From NIOZ-UU13 sp964653075 (lineage in GTDB: Bacteria > Planctomycetota > Phycisphaerae > Sedimentisphaerales > Anaerobacaceae), in assembly GCA_964653075.1 (NCBI GenBank), contig CAZZAX010000004.1, positions 39,923 through 103,922 of the forward strand: DNA of 64,000 bases. Reading direction: 5' to 3'. Position numbers and translations under genes: made by a program. A model generated the notes under the pieces. That model did not search any database. It had not been told where the DNA came from and saw nothing but the letters and a program-made list of their open reading frames with translations. Below, piece by piece: positions 52,548-60,232 of the stretch. Position 1 is the first letter of the stretch. Every line of letters starts with the position of its first letter.

Positions 52548-53273
52548 TCAAAATCTGATTACTTTTTGATATATTGCTATACAGGGATACCTGCCTCCGC
52601 CGACTGGTGGCGGTACTACCCAAACCGAGCTGCTCGCCCCACCCAGCCAGGCCCTGTCGAGCACGATTATATTGGGAGCAACAGGGTCACGTTGCAGGAC
52701 TCGATAAAGCTGGCCTGTCTGGTTGTTCACAATAGTACTGCCGCCATTTATGAATATTTCTTCGCCTGCGAGATTTATAGTAAGTTTATTTTCATTACCC
52801 GTCCCGGCAACAGTTGAAACGCCGACTTTAATGGGCACCGGCCTTTGAGCACCGCCGGGGTACGTTGTGCTGTTACCCACTTTTCTGCTGACAAAAACCG
52901 TTACCTGCACAAGCCGGTTGGTCGGGTCAGAACCAACCTGCCTGCACAACGCAGACCAGTAATACTGTTTCTTGGCCAGGCTTGTTATCGAAGGATATGC
53001 AAATTCTTCAGCATCGATTGTGTTTAATGCTTCCAACGGCGTTAGTTGGTCAACCGCTAAATTAGGGTCGGTCAGATTAACGCCGTACAACCTGATTTTT
53101 GCAAAGGCTTCGTCGGCTGCTACCGCCGCGATAGTTCGCTCTGTGGAAATAGTCGCAAAATGAATACCGGTGAGAAATGTGCCGCCTATGAAAATCATCC
53201 CAATAGCGAGTGTGCCGACAGCTAACAAAACTTCGACAAGAGAGAAACCTCTATATTGTCGTGCATTTCTCAT
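52548..53273 (-). CDS. gspI: GspI/PilV-like minor pseudopilin
   Basis: 241 residues. Prepilin signal 'YRGFSLVEVLLAVGTLAIG' with Gly before the cleaved Phe and Glu5. The remainder includes 'ERTIAAVAADEAFAKIRL', then beta-rich sequence. Position between gspH- and gspJ-like genes fits GspI, though ordinary GspI is about 125 residues. Confidence 0.65.
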   Translation of the reverse strand: MRNARQYRGFSLVEVLLAVGTLAIGMIFIGGTFLTGIHFATISTERTIAAVAADEAFAKIRLYGVNLTDPNLAVDQLTPLEALNTIDAEEFAYPSITSLAKKQYYWSALCRQVGSDPTNRLVQVTVFVSRKVGNSTTYPGGAQRPVPIKVGVSTVAGTGNENKLTINLAGEEIFINGGSTIVNNQTGQLYRVLQRDPVAPNIIVLDRAWLGGASSSVWVVPPPVGGGRYPCIAIYQKVIRF

Positions 53274-53280
53274 AAGCTCA

Positions 53281-54123
53281 TCAATCCGTTGAGATTATAG
53301 TTCCCGTATATGGATTTATATAGACCGGTTCCAGACGGCTTAAATAATTAAATCTTTCAATGGCGTCTAATTTATCAAAACGTATTTTGTCATATATCAC
53401 GAAACTGTTTCTGCTCGATTCCGCACCCAGACCAAGTTCGGCATAATCGTCCTGGATGAATTTACCCACCCCAAAAGTCGTTAAATTCTGAGGTGAATTA
53501 AAGATGCTGTCCATTGATACTTTATTGGCCAGCCCGTTGTCAGGCTGATAAATTCCATCCCTGTTTCTTACGCGGACATCGCGCATTATCAGCTTGCCGC
53601 TTGGCGAAAAAACAATCGAAAAGCTGGACGTGTCTGTAATATATCTATTCTTTTGGTCCGGCCCGAAATTCTGCGGGTTCGTGTCATCGAGATAGACCGC
53701 ATTAAGCGGTTCGTCGAGAAGCTCTTCCGCATCGGTCCAATTTGTGCCGTGGTTGGTTCTGACAAATAAATCCATTACACCCAAACCCTCAGGCAGCTTT
53801 GTTGGCTTGAGAGTTTCAACCGCTCGAAAACCGGGATTCAAGCCTGTTTTCTCAAAGTCGTGTATTATAAAGATCATATATTGGTTGCCGGCCGAATCCC
53901 GCTGAAAACGTATTCCGGCATAATGCTGTTCCTTCGCTGCGATAGCACGGGCGCTGGACAGAGCAGCACTTATCATGCTCTTGCCGCCGGTCCGGGATTC
54001 GAACGATTCACGAATCACTCGCATGACCGGCAAACCAAAAGCAACAAGCAGTGATATGGTTGCGATAACGACCACCATCTCTGTCAAAGTAAAGCCGGTT
54101 TTAGTTTGCGGTTTATAATTCAT
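53281..54123 (-). CDS. gspH: GspH-like minor pseudopilin
   Basis: Start ATG 54123 ('MNYKPQTKTGFTLTEMVVVI'); the frame opens seven codons earlier. 280 residues. The prepilin cleavage is at Gly/Phe with Glu5. 'MISAALSSARAIAAKEQHYA' matches the GspH/FimT helix, followed by strands. Predicted to form part of the pseudopilus shaft near the tip. Confidence 0.65.
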   Translation of the reverse strand: MNYKPQTKTGFTLTEMVVVIATISLLVAFGLPVMRVIRESFESRTGGKSMISAALSSARAIAAKEQHYAGIRFQRDSAGNQYMIFIIHDFEKTGLNPGFRAVETLKPTKLPEGLGVMDLFVRTNHGTNWTDAEELLDEPLNAVYLDDTNPQNFGPDQKNRYITDTSSFSIVFSPSGKLIMRDVRVRNRDGIYQPDNGLANKVSMDSIFNSPQNLTTFGVGKFIQDDYAELGLGAESSRNSFVIYDKIRFDKLDAIERFNYLSRLEPVYINPYTGTIISTD

Positions 54124-54196
54124 AGCATTATCAGGCCAGACCAAATTTTGGTTATTATTGCAATCTGCCCATTATTCATGATACATATTTTACCAA

Positions 54197-54673
54197 TTAC
54201 TGTTTGTTGCTTATGTCATCGGCAGTCCCGAAGGTTTTGTCAGGTCCGGCTGATACCAACTCCGGAAAGTTGTCTCCGGGGACATATATATAATCCAGTA
54301 CCGTCCCCCACGGATCATATATCTCCGGCGTATCAATAGTTCCGTATTCGTTTTTTACCAGGGATTCAGTGATTCTTCCCAATATCTTTCGAGACTCCGG
54401 CATCAGGTCAAGCTCTCTGTAAAGATATTCCGAATGTATAAGCGCATTTGCAAAATTCTTTTCAGGCTGTCCGGGAAATTTACCTGTGCCCTCGCAATAT
54501 TCCTGAAGGGCGGATTCCACCAGTGTAAAAGTAGATTCGAGACCTCTTTCTTTGGACTGATTATTGATACGAGCGGCAATGCCGATTACCATTGTAGCCA
54601 GCGTCGCGATAACAGCGACCACAACTAATATCTCGACGAGAGTTACGCCATGCTTGTATTTATACCTTTTCAT
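54197..54673 (-). CDS. gspG: GspG-like major pseudopilin (third copy)
   Basis: 158 residues, closest of the three G-like proteins to usual GspG (about 140). Prepilin signal 'KHGVTLVEILVVVAVIATLA': Val at position +1 instead of Phe, Glu5 kept. The C-terminus 'YDPWGTVLDYIYVPG', then 'LVSAGPDKTFGTADDISNKQ', matches the 'DPWG' and calcium-loop end of GspG. It forms the body of the pseudopilus. Confidence 0.75.
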   Translation of the reverse strand: MKRYKYKHGVTLVEILVVVAVIATLATMVIGIAARINNQSKERGLESTFTLVESALQEYCEGTGKFPGQPEKNFANALIHSEYLYRELDLMPESRKILGRITESLVKNEYGTIDTPEIYDPWGTVLDYIYVPGDNFPELVSAGPDKTFGTADDISNKQ

Positions 54674-54709
54674 AGCTTTAGCTTACTCGATCGGGTGTGG
54701 ATGGAGGGC

Positions 54710-55561
54710 TTAATTGCCAAAGTTGCAAATATCATCGCCTGTCCCGTAAAGACCATCTACCCCTGCAGAAATCAATATATAAGAATCCGGCCTGTATGGC
54801 CAGGGTCTCGCGGTTATCTTCGGATCCAGGATATAATTGTAAAAATACTGATATTGGTTGCCTGTATCCGCCAGGGGATGGATCTTGCCGTCCGCATTCT
54901 GTTTTATATTAACAATGGCGTCATTATCCAGAGCACTGTAAATTTCATGTATTGTTTTCCCGGAAGTATTGGCTCTGTAATAAAGAATTGGTGCACCCGC
55001 CTTGGCCGTCTTGCCGTTAACAAAAGTAACTTTCTTTGCGCCGAATACATCACAAAGAACAAAAGTATTCGGTGCCAAAGGTGCAGTATTATTATACAAC
55101 CCGGGGTAAAAAGCTGAGATATTACCTAATCTAAAAGCACTGGCGGTTGCAAGTTCCAGATATCGATCTTTTCTCTGGTCAAAATAAATGGGATTGTTGG
55201 CGTCGTATATATACTCTCCGATGTCGTTGCGCCCGTGAGACCTGAAATCTGATTTTGGATGGAATCCCAGCAGGTCCCAGCCTAAAAGAGCTTCTGCGAG
55301 CTTTTGCGCACCACAGTAATCGCTGCTCGTTCCGGGTGCGCCAGTCGGTAATGACCAGTCAGACCCGGGATAGTCGCCATAGTCGTTCTTAAAGGCCGTC
55401 AGGGCTAAATTGATTGTCATAAACTGGGCCTTTTGTTTTGTCTCTTTTGCCTTATTTCGCACTACGTTTAAAGCAGGGATAAGAAGACTGACCATCAACG
55501 CGATTATCCCAAGAGCCGCTAACAACTCTACAACCGTAAATCCTGTCCTTTTTCGCTTCAC
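54710..55561 (-). CDS. GspG-like pseudopilin (second copy, long)
   Basis: 283 residues. Prepilin signal 'RTGFTVVELLAALGIIALMV'; helix continues into 'KQKAQFMTINLALTAFKNDY'. The C-terminal 'YILISAGVDGLYGTGDDICN' copies the calcium-binding GspG loop. It is a paralogue of the 293-residue protein next to it: both share 'KQKAQF', 'CGAQKLAEALLGWDLLGFHP'/'CGAMKLCEAMMGRDLLGFHP' and the same C-terminal end. Extra residues (about 100-200) lie in the globular part. Encoded between two other G-like genes. Confidence 0.75.
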   Translation of the reverse strand: MKRKRTGFTVVELLAALGIIALMVSLLIPALNVVRNKAKETKQKAQFMTINLALTAFKNDYGDYPGSDWSLPTGAPGTSSDYCGAQKLAEALLGWDLLGFHPKSDFRSHGRNDIGEYIYDANNPIYFDQRKDRYLELATASAFRLGNISAFYPGLYNNTAPLAPNTFVLCDVFGAKKVTFVNGKTAKAGAPILYYRANTSGKTIHEIYSALDNDAIVNIKQNADGKIHPLADTGNQYQYFYNYILDPKITARPWPYRPDSYILISAGVDGLYGTGDDICNFGN

Positions 55562-55719
55562 AGTTATTACCTCTTTTTATATGCTTATGAAACTAATCAA
55601 AAACACAATACTGCACTATTCCAAACTCCAATTGTTCTTTTTATCATTCTGAGCGAAATGAAGAATCTTCACACAACTAAAAAACACTCAAACTCTTCAT
55701 CATCGTCTCCCCGAAGCCA
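55562..55719. other. intergenic gap with a dispersed-repeat-like sequence
   Basis: The gap between two pseudopilin genes holds tcattctgagcgaaatgaag, continuing to 55669, resembling the 'CATTCTGAGCGAAGCGAAGAATC' sequence that recurs in intergenic DNA of many bacteria (from memory, not searched). No gene. Confidence 0.4.
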
Positions 55720-56601
55720 TCATTCCCTGTATTTCCACTCATAATTGCAGATATCGTCGGCTGTTCCGTATTCACCATCAAATCCTGCGGAAATCAGTAT
55801 ATAAGAGTCGGTCCTGTAAGGCCGGCGCACCGTGGTAATCTGATTGTTCCTTGTATTTCTGTAGAACCTTGCAGGGGAAGCAAGACTATGTGGTGCTGAA
55901 GAACTCTGGCCGGCTTGCTCCCATGGCTTGCCGAGAACAACCAACACCTGGTTGTCATAGTAATTGTAGATATTACCATTGCTGTCCGTAGATTCTGAGG
56001 CGAAGTTGGGGTCATGCAGGTAGTTCGAAGTATCTGCCTTGTAGTAAAGTATGGGCATACCTGTCTTTTTGCCGGTTCTCATATCACGTGTATATACGTC
56101 ACATAAAACAAAAATATTCTCCTGAAAAGGAGCTGTATTGCCTGTACCGTATATATCTGCACCTAATCTATACGCGTTGGCATTTTCGAACTGCAGAAGT
56201 GTTCCCAATCTGGCTTTTACATTATCGGGGTTAGGCAGGTATATAGGTCTCGTGCCGGTAACATCCATGCCGTCTGCTCTGAAGACAGAATCCGGATGAA
56301 AGCCCAACAAGTCCCGTCCCATCATTGCCTCGCAAAGCTTCATCGCACCACAGTAGGGTTGACCGGCCCCATCCAGCGCACCCGAAGGTGGATAACCATC
56401 ATTCTCATTGTTGAAAAGTTCAATGGCAGCCTGGATGGCGTTAAATTGAGCCTTTTGTTTTACCTTCTTCGCATACCTCCTGACGTTGTTCAGCGCCGGC
56501 ACAAGAACGCCTATGAGGATGACAATAATACTCATTACCGTTAGCAGCTCGATAATAGTAAATGCCTTTTTTCTGCTGGACTGTTTTACGATTGACTTCA
56601 T
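55720..56601 (-). CDS. GspG-like pseudopilin (first copy, long)
   Basis: 293 residues; ribosome site aaggagaaa before ATG 56601. Prepilin signal 'KKAFTIIELLTVMSIIVILI', helix to 'KKVKQKAQFNAIQAAIELF', C-terminal 'SYILISAGFDGEYGTADDIC'. Same plan as the 283-residue protein downstream. Probably a pseudopilus subunit; whether it replaces or accompanies the shorter GspG-like protein is open. Confidence 0.75.
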   Translation of the reverse strand: MKSIVKQSSRKKAFTIIELLTVMSIIVILIGVLVPALNNVRRYAKKVKQKAQFNAIQAAIELFNNENDGYPPSGALDGAGQPYCGAMKLCEAMMGRDLLGFHPDSVFRADGMDVTGTRPIYLPNPDNVKARLGTLLQFENANAYRLGADIYGTGNTAPFQENIFVLCDVYTRDMRTGKKTGMPILYYKADTSNYLHDPNFASESTDSNGNIYNYYDNQVLVVLGKPWEQAGQSSSAPHSLASPARFYRNTRNNQITTVRRPYRTDSYILISAGFDGEYGTADDICNYEWKYRE

Positions 56602-56653
56602 TTTTTTCTCCTTACTGTTTTAGTTAAACATTTTTATTTTGTTAGTTCATTTT

Positions 56654-57907
56654 TTATTGTTGCTGGCCCAGGCTCGTGATAACCTGTATCATTGGCAAAA
56701 ATACCGCCAATACGATGGTCATAACGATACCGCCCAGGCACAAAATCATAATCGGTTCAAGCATCGACATTAACGAGGCGACGAGCACGTCAACCTGCTC
56801 ATCGAAGTTGTCCGCTACTTTCAGAAGCATCTTGTCCAGGTCACCTGTTTCCTCGCCAACGGCTACCATGTTGGAAACGATTAAGTCAACGGTTTTAGAC
56901 TGCCGTAACGGGCCGGCGAAGGTATCGCCCTGTCTGATGGAATTGTGAACGTTGTTGAGCATGTTTGAGAAGACTTCGTTTCCGGCGGTCTCGCGTGTAA
57001 CGGTAAGGGCATCCAGAATCGGCACACCGGCACTAATCAATGTGCCAAGCGTTCTCGTCCAGCGTGTAACCGAAACTCTGTTGGTGAGCGGGCCCATAAC
57101 CGGAATCTTCAATTTTATGGAATCCAGAATAAATCTGCCCATTCGAAACTGCCGTACGACTTTCATGAGAAAAATGAAGCCAAACGGAACCGCTAATATA
57201 ATCGCCCAGCCATATTGTGTTGCGATCCAGTTGCTTATGCCCAGAACAGTGGTTGTTACAGAGTTCAGCTCACCTGACACCATCTCCTCGAGCACCTGCT
57301 TAAACGACGGTATAACATATTTCATCAACGCCAGAAGAATGCCGAAAGCCGCGATCAAAACCACCAGAGGGTAAACCATTGCACTTTTAACTCGCGATTT
57401 GAGTTTCTGGGCCTTTTCCATAAAGTCAGCCACACGAGCCAGTATCAAATCCAGCACACCGCCTGTCTCGCCTGCCGCCACCATACCGGTGAACAGCCGG
57501 TCAAAGGTTCTGGGGTATCTGGACATGGCTTCTGAGAGTGTGGATCCGCCTTCGATATCATCGGCTACGTAAGCGATGACCCTCTTGAAAGTTCCCGACT
57601 TTTGCTGTTCTTCGAGAATCCTCAACGACCGCAAAATAGGCAGACCTGCATCCTGGAGGGTTGAGAGTTGTCGTGCAAACTGGGTTAGATGTTTGACTTT
57701 GACCCTGCCCCCGGAACCTCGCCTGCGAGTTGTTCTTGCTGCGCCCTTCTTACCTCCTTTTTTCACTGCACCGCGTTCACGAACCTTCGTGGGGAAATAA
57801 CCCATATTGCGTATCTTGCTTATTGCTTCCTTCTGGCTGAGGGCTTCTACCTCGTCTTTTATCTCTACGCCCTGTGTGTCCAGTGCTGAATATTGGAAAA
57901 CCGGCAT
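56654..57907 (-). CDS. gspF: GspF/PilC-type inner-membrane assembly protein
   Basis: 417 residues. Begins 'MPVFQYSALDTQGVEIKDEV', has a Lys/Arg-rich linker (about 48-75), then 'LTQFARQLSTLQDAGLPILR' (first F domain), membrane spans at about 170-195 and 225-245, a second F domain ('RVSVTRWTRTLGTLISAGVP') and a final span near the C-terminus. Links the cytoplasmic ATPase to pseudopilus assembly. Encoded right after the ATPase (67 bases) in the same operon. Confidence 0.9.
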   Translation of the reverse strand: MPVFQYSALDTQGVEIKDEVEALSQKEAISKIRNMGYFPTKVRERGAVKKGGKKGAARTTRRRGSGGRVKVKHLTQFARQLSTLQDAGLPILRSLRILEEQQKSGTFKRVIAYVADDIEGGSTLSEAMSRYPRTFDRLFTGMVAAGETGGVLDLILARVADFMEKAQKLKSRVKSAMVYPLVVLIAAFGILLALMKYVIPSFKQVLEEMVSGELNSVTTTVLGISNWIATQYGWAIILAVPFGFIFLMKVVRQFRMGRFILDSIKLKIPVMGPLTNRVSVTRWTRTLGTLISAGVPILDALTVTRETAGNEVFSNMLNNVHNSIRQGDTFAGPLRQSKTVDLIVSNMVAVGEETGDLDKMLLKVADNFDEQVDVLVASLMSMLEPIMILCLGGIVMTIVLAVFLPMIQVITSLGQQQ

Positions 57908-57973
57908 CTTAAATACCTCCTTTGTATTGACTATTAACTGTCAAGTCCCGATTCATATAAATTCGGTCATTTC

Positions 57974-59737
57974 CTATACTTCTTCCATTATCGTTTCTTT
58001 TACAACCTCGTCTATGGTAGAAATGCCGTCATATATTAATTTCATACCGTTATCACGCAGCAATTTCATGCCGCTTTTCTGGGCGGCCGCACGCAAAACA
58101 GCAGTAGAAGCCTGATTCATAACCAGGTCTCGTATCTCGTCATTGAATACCATAATCTCAAAAACACCCGTTCGACCTCTATAACCGGTATTATTACACT
58201 TACTGCAGCCGCGGCCGTAATAAAACTGTTTATCCTTAACATCTTCCGGTGTAAGTTGTAACTCCATTAATTGCGCTTCACTTGGCTCGAACGCCGTTTT
58301 GCAGTTTTCGCATATTTTCCTCACCAACCGCTGGGAGATAATGCCTTCAATAGTAGCGGTAAGAAGAAACGGCTCAATACCCAAATCTAAAAGTCGTGCT
58401 ATCGAACTTGGTGCATCGGTTGTGTGAAGAGTGGTAAACACAATATGGCCTGTAAGAGAGGACTGGGCGGCAATCTCCGCTGTCTCAAGGTCACGAATCT
58501 CGCCGACTAATATAATATCTGGGTCCTGACGTAAAATTGAACGAAGGCACCTTGCGAATATCAGGCCAATAGACGGTTTCATTTGAACCTGAATAATACC
58601 GTCAATGTCATATTCTATAGGGTCTTCTGTGGTGATTATCTTCGTCCCGATGTCATTAAGCTCATTCAGGCCCGAGTAAAGAGTGGTAGTTTTGCCGCAT
58701 CCGGTGGGGCCGGTAACGATTATAATACCGTTTGGCTTATGTATCAGTTGACGGATTATATTCTGGTCATCCGGGCTCAATCCGAGTGCACCCAAATCAA
58801 ACATGGCCTGACTTCTATCCAGAACACGCAATACAACGCTTTCTCCGAACATTGTAGGTAAAACACTAACACGCAAATCAATCGGATTGCCTTGGACAGT
58901 CAGTGATATTCGGCCGTCCTGTGGAAGACGTCTTTCAGCGATGTCCAGATTTGCCATAACCTTTATACGCGAGCTGAGAGCCGCGGCAATATATTTTGGT
59001 GGAGGAATCATTTCGTAGAGAATACCATCGATGCGATAACGCATCTTGTACTCATTTTCAAACGGCTCAAAATGAACGTCCGAGGCCTTGTCTCGAATCG
59101 CCTGCAGTAATACAAGGTTAAGGAGTTTTTTGACTGGGTTTGACTCCGATAGTTCCTTCAATTCATCCAGGTCGATGCTTTGATTTCTGCCCTCGAATTC
59201 CGCAAGAAAGCTGTCTCCTTGTATTTCATCTATCAGCTCGTTGATGTTTTCGTCTTGTGTCTCGTAATATTTAGTCAAGGTACTTTCAAGCGCATCACGG
59301 TCGGTTATCTTGGCGGTAACCTTAAAACCCATCAGTGTGCTGAGGTCGTCGGTAGCTCTGAAGTTGTCGGGGCTGTCAAGGGCAACTATCAGTTCATTTT
59401 GTTTTTGATTGTATTCTATTGGGACGATGTGGTATGTCTTGGCCATTTGGGCAGGAACCTTCTCGACAACATCAGGAGGAATGTCAATTCCATCCAGGCT
59501 CATGTATTCCATTCCGCGCTGAGCGGCAAGTGCCATTTGCAGTTGGAAATCATCGACCAGTCCGAGTTCAAGGAAAATCTGGCCTATTTGTACCCCTTGC
59601 CGCTGGCTCTGGATTTTCAGGCATTCATGAACCTGATTCCTGCTCAGAACGCCCATCTTAATCAGAATCCTGCCGAGTGTTCTTCCCCTTAATTGCTCTA
59701 CGGGAGGGAGCTTTTGTGCTTCTTTCATCTTTCCCAT
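57974..59737 (-). CDS. gspE: GspE-type secretion ATPase
   Basis: 587 residues; ribosome site aggaag precedes ATG 59737. N-terminal MshEN region 'LGRILIKMGVLSRNQVHECL' and 'MALAAQRGMEYMSLDGIDIP', then 'DKASDVHFEPFENEYKMRYR', Walker A 'GPTGCGKTTT' (about 342), 'ITTEDPIEYDIDG', Walker B 'DIILVGEIRDLETAEIA', 'TTLHTTDAPSSIARLLDLG', and zinc cysteines 'ICENCKT' and 'GCSKCNNTGYRGR'. It is the first gene of the E-F-G-G-G-H-I-J-K operon, so GspE is the better name than PilB. It energises pseudopilus growth and secretion of folded proteins across the outer membrane. Confidence 0.9.
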   Translation of the reverse strand: MGKMKEAQKLPPVEQLRGRTLGRILIKMGVLSRNQVHECLKIQSQRQGVQIGQIFLELGLVDDFQLQMALAAQRGMEYMSLDGIDIPPDVVEKVPAQMAKTYHIVPIEYNQKQNELIVALDSPDNFRATDDLSTLMGFKVTAKITDRDALESTLTKYYETQDENINELIDEIQGDSFLAEFEGRNQSIDLDELKELSESNPVKKLLNLVLLQAIRDKASDVHFEPFENEYKMRYRIDGILYEMIPPPKYIAAALSSRIKVMANLDIAERRLPQDGRISLTVQGNPIDLRVSVLPTMFGESVVLRVLDRSQAMFDLGALGLSPDDQNIIRQLIHKPNGIIIVTGPTGCGKTTTLYSGLNELNDIGTKIITTEDPIEYDIDGIIQVQMKPSIGLIFARCLRSILRQDPDIILVGEIRDLETAEIAAQSSLTGHIVFTTLHTTDAPSSIARLLDLGIEPFLLTATIEGIISQRLVRKICENCKTAFEPSEAQLMELQLTPEDVKDKQFYYGRGCSKCNNTGYRGRTGVFEIMVFNDEIRDLVMNQASTAVLRAAAQKSGMKLLRDNGMKLIYDGISTIDEVVKETIMEEV

Positions 59738-59778
59738 CAGAGTTCTTCCTATAACTACTTTCGTTTCAAGTCTATATT

Positions 59779-59807
59779 ATTATACGACAATAAAACCTTT
59801 TTGGCAA
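59779..59807 (-). promoter_or_regulatory. sigma70-type promoter of the gspE operon
   Basis: On the minus strand TTGCCA (59807-59802), 17-base spacer, TATAAT (59784-59779). About 35 bases of leader before ATG 59737. Confidence 0.75.
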
Positions 59808-59827
59808 ATAAATTATATTATAGACAT

Positions 59828-60092
59828 TTAGTTATTCGGACTTTTGAAAAATTCCCATTTAAGCAATTTGGAAATAGAGATAATTAGATTCTCATAAAAA
59901 AGACTTTTATTGGACTTATTAGAGATAATACAACAATATTTCTCAAAAAAAGTAGAAAATGGACAAAAAAGCAAAATATATGAGGTAATAGCATGTTGAA
60001 TGGGGTAATATAGGTGCATGGGGAAAAAGAATTGCTACTTAAGATAACAAAAAGATGTATTAGTTATGGGACAATTAGTTATTAGGACTATT
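59828..60092. repeat. imperfect direct repeats TTAGTTATT-GGACT in the intergenic gap
   Basis: ttagttattcggactttt (59828-59845) and ttagttattaggactatt (60075-60092) match at 16 of 18 bases; ttagttatgggac (60060-60072) is a third partial copy just before the second. They lie in the gene-free region 59738-60232 between the gspE operon and the plus-strand secreted-protein gene. Their role is unknown; operator sites are one option. Confidence 0.45.
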
Positions 60093-60148
60093 CGATCAAT
60101 TAACAATAGTGTCTAAAAATATAATGGTTGAAAGAAAAGGCTTTTGGC

Positions 60149-60177
60149 TTGATTCTGAATGGAAAAAATGCTACACT
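60149..60177 (+). promoter_or_regulatory. possible promoter of the GLUG/dockerin gene
   Basis: TTGATT (60149-60154), 17-base spacer, TACACT (60172-60177), about 55 bases before ATG 60233. A separate TATAAT at 60120-60125 has no fitting -35 box. Confidence 0.45.
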
Positions 60178-60232
60178 TTCATAACCAATAAAAAACAAAC
60201 AAATACTTTCCTTTGACGTGAGGATGGGCTAA

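Noticed and set aside
59828..60092. Possible CRISPR-like array
   Set aside because: Only two or three imperfect copies, 247 bases apart, with no regular spacers and no cas genes.
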